Part shown: one piece after another, positions 6,649 through 9,936 of the stretch
How the letters are laid out: every line of letters begins with the position of its first letter
Position numbering within the stretch: position 1 is the first letter of the stretch
Source of the DNA: Klebsiella pneumoniae
Lineage (GTDB): Bacteria > Pseudomonadota > Gammaproteobacteria > Pseudomonadales > Pseudohongiellaceae
NCBI GenBank assembly: GCA_945869725.1
Contig: CAMBPO010000078.1
Location: 1 to 9,936, forward strand
DNA: 9,936 nt
Direction: 5' to 3'
Notes under the pieces: model-generated
The model's input: the letters and a program-made list of their open reading frames with translations, nothing else
Told to the model about the DNA's origin: nothing
Databases searched by the model: none
Position numbers and translations under genes: made by a program

Positions 6649-6685
6649 TAAAACACCGGACCAAGATCGCACCATGGCGCCCCGG

Positions 6686-7156
6686 CTATTTGTTCAGCAC
6701 GCGAAGCATCCACGCAGTTTTCTCGTGGATGCGCATCCGATCTGAAGCGAGCGAAGCCGTTGACTCGTCGTTAGCAAACTGCGCAAGCTTTAGGACGTGA
6801 CGACAGGTTTTGACCAATTGCTCGTGACCGGATGTCAGTAGGTCAACCATGGTCTTGCCATCAGGCACTCCATCGATTTCTTTGATAGCACTCAGCCTTG
6901 ATAGCTCTTTGTAAGTGCCGGGTGCAGGCACATCAAGCGCACGGATGCGTTCCGCAACTTCATCCACAGCTAACGCCAACTCAGTGTATTGCTCCTCGAA
7001 CATCAGGTGCAATTCCCTGAACTGCGGGCCTTCAACATTCCAGTGAAAATTATGCGTTTGCAGGTAAAGCGTGTAAGAATCCGCCAAAAGATGCTTGAGT
7101 CCTTCGGCGATAGCCAGACGATCAGGCTCACTGATTCCGATATCAATTGTGCTCAT
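6686..7156 (-). CDS. dps: Dps family ferritin-like DNA-protection protein
   Basis: Dps forms a 12-subunit shell that oxidises Fe2+ with hydrogen peroxide and stores the iron, which limits Fenton damage; many members also coat DNA. The protein has 156 residues, typical length. The inter-subunit ferroxidase site is intact: His38 in HNFHWN, His50 in RELH, Asp65 and Glu69 in AVDEVAER. The surrounding segments, [17 protein letters not shown] and [14 protein letters not shown], are characteristic, as is the ending [10 protein letters not shown] (143-152). The N-terminus is short and has few basic residues ([10 protein letters not shown]), unlike the Lys-rich tail that E. coli Dps uses to bind DNA, so DNA binding is uncertain. 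The start is firm: AAGGAG (7162-7167) five bases before the ATG. It is divergent from rpsT across 208 bp and convergent with the Nramp-like gene. No clear OxyR or Fur box was found upstream. Confidence 0.95.
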   Translation of the reverse strand: MSTIDIGISEPDRLAIAEGLKHLLADSYTLYLQTHNFHWNVEGPQFRELHLMFEEQYTELALAVDEVAERIRALDVPAPGTYKELSRLSAIKEIDGVPDGKTMVDLLTSGHEQLVKTCRHVLKLAQFANDESTASLASDRMRIHEKTAWMLRVLNK

Positions 7157-7216
7157 AAAAACTCCTTCTTTAAGTACTCATAGAGCTTCGGCAAAGATAG
7201 TTAGCCTGAGCTTAAC

Positions 7217-7234
7217 ACAGGTGCTGACATCTGT
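7217..7234. promoter_or_regulatory. Imperfect inverted repeat upstream of dps
   Basis: ACAGGTG-ctga-CATCTGT has two 7-bp arms with one mismatch around a 4-bp centre. It lies 61 bp upstream of the dps start and 52 bp before the rpsT -35. The symmetry and position fit a dimeric regulator operator, but it matches no site that I recognise, and such repeats can occur by chance. Confidence 0.3.
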
Positions 7235-7251
7235 CGGACCAGGCTGGAGAC

Positions 7252-7263
7252 CTTTTGCAAAAG
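7252..7263. repeat. 12-bp perfect palindrome upstream of the rpsT promoter
   Basis: CTTTTGCAAAAG is a perfect palindrome centred about 63 bp upstream of the predicted rpsT transcription start. It could be a regulator site or an A/T-rich upstream element. No known operator was recognised. Confidence 0.3.
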
Positions 7264-7285
7264 CCAGATGCAGCGGATTACAGCC

Positions 7286-7314
7286 TTGACAACAGTATCG
7301 ATTGCCGGCATTAT
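7286..7314 (+). promoter_or_regulatory. rpsT: Predicted sigma70 promoter of rpsT with GC-rich discriminator
   Basis: A consensus -35 TTGACA (7286-7291), a 17-bp spacer and a -10 CATTAT (7309-7314, 4 of 6). The next bases, TCCGCG, make a GC-rich discriminator, the feature that makes ribosomal promoters sensitive to ppGpp and DksA. The predicted start is near 7321, leaving a leader of about 44 nt. Confidence 0.72.
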
Positions 7315-7352
7315 TCCGCGTCTCAAAATTTGCCACACGTTGACAGTATCTC

Positions 7353-7367
7353 AAGGAGCATCAGTTG
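7353..7367 (+). promoter_or_regulatory. rpsT: Ribosome binding site and UUG start of rpsT
   Basis: AAGGAG (7353-7358) stands six bases before TTG (7365-7367). The protein then begins [12 protein letters not shown], the conserved N-terminus of S20, and no ATG lies nearby in frame, so the TTG is the start. E. coli rpsT also starts with UUG, and that weak start is part of its translational autoregulation by S20. Confidence 0.85.
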
Positions 7368-7634
7368 GCCAACACTGCACAAGCACGCAAACGCGCGCGT
7401 CAAAATGAAAACGCTCGCCGCCACAACGCCAGTTTCCGTTCTATGGTTCGTACCTACATAAAAAAGGTAGTTGCTGCGATCCAGGAAGGTAACTATGACA
7501 ATGCAACAGCCGCTTATCAGCGCGCAGTTCCTGTCATTGATCGCATGGCGGATAAAGGTATTATCCATAAGAACAAGGCGGCTCGGCATAAAAGCCGTCT
7601 CAACACCGCAATTCTTGCTTTAAAAGCGGCCTGA
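7365..7634 (+). CDS. rpsT: 30S ribosomal protein S20
   Basis: A basic helical protein of 89 residues (E. coli S20 has 87) that binds the 5' domain of 16S rRNA early in 30S assembly. The N-terminal [20 protein letters not shown] (2-21) and the segment [18 protein letters not shown] (63-80) are diagnostic. Translation starts at TTG 7365 (codons TTG GCC AAC ACT) after AAGGAG. It has its own promoter with a GC-rich discriminator and a hairpin terminator. It is divergent from dps and convergent with proB. In Pseudomonas rpsT is divergent from murJ; here dps and an Nramp-like gene lie between them. Confidence 0.97.
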   Translation: MANTAQARKRARQNENARRHNASFRSMVRTYIKKVVAAIQEGNYDNATAAYQRAVPVIDRMADKGIIHKNKAARHKSRLNTAILALKAA

Positions 7635-7642
7635 TCGGGCCC

Positions 7643-7670
7643 TGGCGGCTACATAGTCAGCCGCCATTTA
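7643..7670 (+). terminator. Intrinsic terminator of rpsT
   Basis: TGGCGGCT (7643-7650) and AGCCGCCA (7659-7666) form a perfect 8-bp GC-rich stem with an 8-nt loop, followed by TTTATAAT. It begins 8 bases after the rpsT stop. The T-run is short but the stem is strong. Confidence 0.75.
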
Positions 7671-7691
7671 TAATCACCTAGATCAAGCAAG

Positions 7692-7726
7692 AATAAAGGC
7701 TGCTCTTTTCAAGAGTAGCCTTAATT
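7692..7726 (-). terminator. Intrinsic terminator of proB (possibly bidirectional)
   Basis: A 12-bp stem between 7696-7707 and 7711-7722, with one G-U pair and a 3-base loop; three further A/T pairs lie outside one mismatch. On the minus strand the stem is followed by TTTATTCTT, a fair T-run about 50 bases after the proB stop. On the plus strand it is followed by TTAATTCTG, so it may also back up the rpsT terminator. Confidence 0.72.
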
Positions 7727-7773
7727 CTGTGCTATTTCTGTTGTCAACTTTCTGAGGAGCCGAATTTTTACCG

Positions 7774-8874
7774 TTATTCTGTCAAAACCAGATTGTCACG
7801 GTGAATGATTTCTTCATCCCCCAGATAGCCAAGAATATTTTCGATCATACGGCTGGGCTGACGCACCAATTGCTCCGCTTCACGGCTATCATAGTTGATC
7901 AAACCACGCGCAATTTCCTTACCCTCTTCGTCCTTGCAGACTACTACATCGCCCCGATCAAACGGGCCTTTGACAGAAACAACACCCACCGGCAACAAAC
8001 TGCGACCAGATTCTGTAAGCACCTTGACCGCACCGGCATCAAGCACCAACTGGCCTTTAGCCTTCAACTGTCCTGCCAACCACTGCTTTCGAGCCGCCAT
8101 AGGCTGCTTTTCAGGTAACAGCAGAGTGCCAATTGATTCCCCTTGGTTTAACCGAATCAGGACATCCGTTTCTCTGCCGTTCGCAATGATTGTGCGAGCG
8201 CCAGATCTTGCGGCAAGGCGTGCAGCCGTAATTTTTGTGATCATGCCGCCACGACCCAAACTGCCACTTCCGCCTGCCATTTGCAGAAGCCGGCTATCTT
8301 CTGCCATGGCCTCACTGATTAATGGTGCGTCCGGGTTTGAGCGCGGATCGACTTCGTGCAATCCTTTCTGATCAGTCAGAATGATGAGGGTGTCAGCACC
8401 CAGAAGATTTGCAACCAACGCACCCAACGTATCATTATCACCAAAACACAACTCGGCAGTTGCTACCGTGTCATTTTCATTGATCACCGGCACTACCCGC
8501 ATCGACACAAGCACGGCAAGGGTGCTGCGAGCATTAAGATACCGTCTTCGATTGGAGAGGTCATCGTGGGTAAGCAGCACCTGCGCTGTATGCACGCCGT
8601 ACTGTTTGAAACTGGTCTCATAGGTCTGAATCAAACCCATTTGACCCACTGCGGCCGCTGCCTGCTGCAAATGGATTTCCTTTGGGCGCGACTTTAAACC
8701 CAACCGCGCCACTCCTTCCGCAACTGCCCCCGACGACACCAAAACCACTTCGATGCCACTTTGTTGCAGCGCAACAAGCTGTCTGACCCAGTTTTCAATC
8801 CCGACACGATCAAGGCCTGTGCCATTATTGGTGATCAGAGAGCTGCCAATTTTAACTACCCAACGACGCGCCAA
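7774..8874 (-). CDS. proB: Glutamate 5-kinase (gamma-glutamyl kinase)
   Basis: ProB phosphorylates glutamate with ATP, the first and usually proline-inhibited step of proline synthesis. It has 366 residues against 367 in E. coli. The amino-acid-kinase domain (about 4-255) shows VVKIGSSL (Lys8), [11 protein letters not shown] (44-54), [12 protein letters not shown] (127-138), [12 protein letters not shown] (144-155), [15 protein letters not shown] (167-181) and [12 protein letters not shown] (207-218). The C-terminal PUA domain (about 275-360) includes [20 protein letters not shown]. The start is TTG (8872-8874), directly after the obgE stop. GAGGA at the end of obgE lies seven bases upstream, and no ATG fits before residue 79. 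A stop codon immediately upstream in the same frame rules out a longer protein. It is almost certainly translationally coupled to obgE. proA, the next pathway gene, is not adjacent. Confidence 0.97.
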   Translation of the reverse strand: MARRWVVKIGSSLITNNGTGLDRVGIENWVRQLVALQQSGIEVVLVSSGAVAEGVARLGLKSRPKEIHLQQAAAAVGQMGLIQTYETSFKQYGVHTAQVLLTHDDLSNRRRYLNARSTLAVLVSMRVVPVINENDTVATAELCFGDNDTLGALVANLLGADTLIILTDQKGLHEVDPRSNPDAPLISEAMAEDSRLLQMAGGSGSLGRGGMITKITAARLAARSGARTIIANGRETDVLIRLNQGESIGTLLLPEKQPMAARKQWLAGQLKAKGQLVLDAGAVKVLTESGRSLLPVGVVSVKGPFDRGDVVVCKDEEGKEIARGLINYDSREAEQLVRQPSRMIENILGYLGDEEIIHRDNLVLTE

Positions 8875-8887
8875 TTAAAAATCCTCA
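8872..8887 (-). promoter_or_regulatory. obgE/proB junction: ribosome site inside obgE, abutting stop and start
   Basis: On the minus strand obgE ends ...GAG GAT TTT TAA and proB begins at once with TTG. The ribosome site GAGGA for proB is made of the last obgE codons. There are no bases between stop and start, and both genes are in the same frame. This is a classical layout for coupled or reinitiating translation. Confidence 0.8.
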
Positions 8888-9936
8888 TCAAAGTCGTCAA
8901 AATCATCTACATGATCAGGATCTTCTGCAATTCGTCGCTCTCGACTGCGCTCGATACTGCGCCTGATCTCGAACTCCATCTGCTGGTCACTGGTCTTGTG
9001 TAACTCGATGTAGTCAGGATCCTGCTCGAGGCGCTCTCTGTGCAATTCAACGGATCGCATTATGTCCTGACACAACTTCTGGCAACCGGTGCCATCAATC
9101 GCTGCAATTCTATAAACTGGAATATCCCAGCCAAGCTCGTCAACAAAGCGCTGCTGCAATGCATCCAGAATTTCATCATCCGCCATGTCAGCTTTATTCA
9201 AGACCAGCCATCGCTCTTTTTTTGCCAACGTCTCACTGAATCCAGCCAGCTCATCAACAATAGCGCGCGCTTGCGCGACGGGGTCCACCTCCTCATCCAT
9301 CGGAGCTGCATCAATCATATGAAGCAACAAGCGAGTACGTGACAGATGCTTCAGGAAGCGAAATCCTAATCCGGCACCGTGGGAAGCACCCTCGATAACT
9401 CCGGGGATATCCGCCATCACAAAACTGCGCTCAAGCTCAATTCGCACCACACCAAGCCCCGGCACCAATGTGGTAAAGGGATAGTCGGCAACCTTAGGGC
9501 GTGCAGCAGACACTGCCCGCAGCAAGGTAGATTTACCGGCATTCGGCATTCCCAGCAAGCCGACATCAGCCAAGACCTTCAGCTGCAACTGCAGAGTACG
9601 CACTTCGCCATCGCTACCTTTGGAGGTTTTGGTAGGAGCCCTGTTAGTGCTTGATTTATAACGCGTATTTCCGAGACCATGAAATCCGCCGCGGGCTACA
9701 AGTACTTTCTGGCCCTCTTCGGATATGTCAGCGATCAGTTCCTCAGTATTTTTATCAACCACGGTCGTCCCCACCGGAACCCGGACCACAAGATCATCGC
9801 CAGCACGGCCCGTGCAGTTAGCGCCCATGCCACCTTGGCCAGCCTGAGCGATATAGCGACGCTGGAAGCGAAAATCGACCAAGGTATTCAGCGCCAGATC
9901 ACCGATCAGATAGACACTGCCACCATCACCGCCATC
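8875..9936 (-). CDS. obgE: Obg/CgtA GTPase, 5' end cut by window
   Basis: Obg is an essential GTPase that binds the 50S subunit, acts in ribosome assembly and links growth to ppGpp. The frame is open to the window edge, so 353 residues are visible; about 35 N-terminal residues are missing. The Gly-rich Obg fold is visible from the edge ([10 protein letters not shown], then [16 protein letters not shown]). The G domain has G1 GMPNAGKST, switch region [13 protein letters not shown]3 DIPG followed by [13 protein letters not shown], and G4 NKAD. The C-terminus is very acidic ([15 protein letters not shown]), as is common in the poorly conserved Obg tail. A TTG at 9882 is internal, not the start. 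It leads directly into proB. In related genomes rplU-rpmA precede obgE; they would lie outside the right edge. Confidence 0.97.
   Translation of the reverse strand, partial: DGGDGGSVYLIGDLALNTLVDFRFQRRYIAQAGQGGMGANCTGRAGDDLVVRVPVGTTVVDKNTEELIADISEEGQKVLVARGGFHGLGNTRYKSSTNRAPTKTSKGSDGEVRTLQLQLKVLADVGLLGMPNAGKSTLLRAVSAARPKVADYPFTTLVPGLGVVRIELERSFVMADIPGVIEGASHGAGLGFRFLKHLSRTRLLLHMIDAAPMDEEVDPVAQARAIVDELAGFSETLAKKERWLVLNKADMADDEILDALQQRFVDELGWDIPVYRIAAIDGTGCQKLCQDIMRSVELHRERLEQDPDYIELHKTSDQQMEFEIRRSIERSRERRIAEDPDHVDDFDDFDEDF

Noticed and set aside
6649..6685. Possible shared terminator between the convergent Nramp-like gene and dps
   Set aside because: The 37-bp gap has short GC-rich pieces but no stem followed by a T-run on either strand.
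7180..7200. Two ATAG tetranucleotides upstream of dps as a possible OxyR site
   Set aside because: They are 17 bp apart, whereas the OxyR pattern needs ATAG/CTAT elements at fixed spacing with 22 bp between equivalent ATAGs, and the CTAT partners are absent.
7895..8371. 158-residue plus-strand reading frame opposite proB
   Set aside because: It is antisense to an intact, conserved proB and has no domain signal or ribosome site.

Overview
The window is about 9.9 kb of chromosomal sequence at roughly 50% GC. It is almost entirely housekeeping genes, and the gene order and protein families point to a gammaproteobacterium. The strongest clue is the block obgE-proB-rpsT...murJ, which resembles the rplU-rpmA-obgE-proB / rpsT / murJ neighbourhood of Pseudomonas and relatives. 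The UUG-started rpsT and the E. coli-like MurJ, AspC, DAHP synthase and ProB agree with this. The species cannot be named from sequence alone.

Left part (1-2490): the C-terminal half of folD (cut by the window start) is followed 31 bp later on the same strand by an AspC-type aminotransferase. That gene converges, with only 2 bp between stop codons, on a universal stress protein gene. Upstream of usp is a 248-bp region with a perfect FNR/Anr-type box, a sigma70-like usp promoter and a hairpin at the predicted 5' end of the usp mRNA. The far side of that region leads into a 35-codon ORF for a single-pass membrane peptide.

Middle (2471-5300): a class I DAHP synthase (first step of the shikimate pathway) with its own terminator, and upstream of it murJ, the lipid II flippase, with a 37-residue hydrophilic Ser-rich N-terminal extension. 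Both read leftward.

Right part (5301-9936): divergent from murJ is an 11-TM Nramp-like transporter that lacks the classical DPGN and MPH metal-site motifs. It converges on a dps gene (iron-storing, DNA-protecting ferritin-like protein). Divergent from dps is rpsT (ribosomal protein S20) with a clear promoter and a UUG start. Two consecutive hairpins separate rpsT from the convergent proB. proB is preceded directly and in the same frame by obgE, which runs off the right edge.

Functional themes: aromatic and aspartate amino-acid metabolism (DAHP synthase, AspC), one-carbon metabolism (FolD), proline synthesis (ProB), ribosome biogenesis (Obg, S20), cell-wall synthesis (MurJ), and stress or metal handling (Usp, Dps, Nramp-like). 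No mobile element, CRISPR array, tRNA or rRNA was seen. I find no complete novel multi-gene system. The best leads are the FNR-box region with the 35-aa membrane ORF, and the atypical Nramp-like protein placed with dps between murJ and rpsT.
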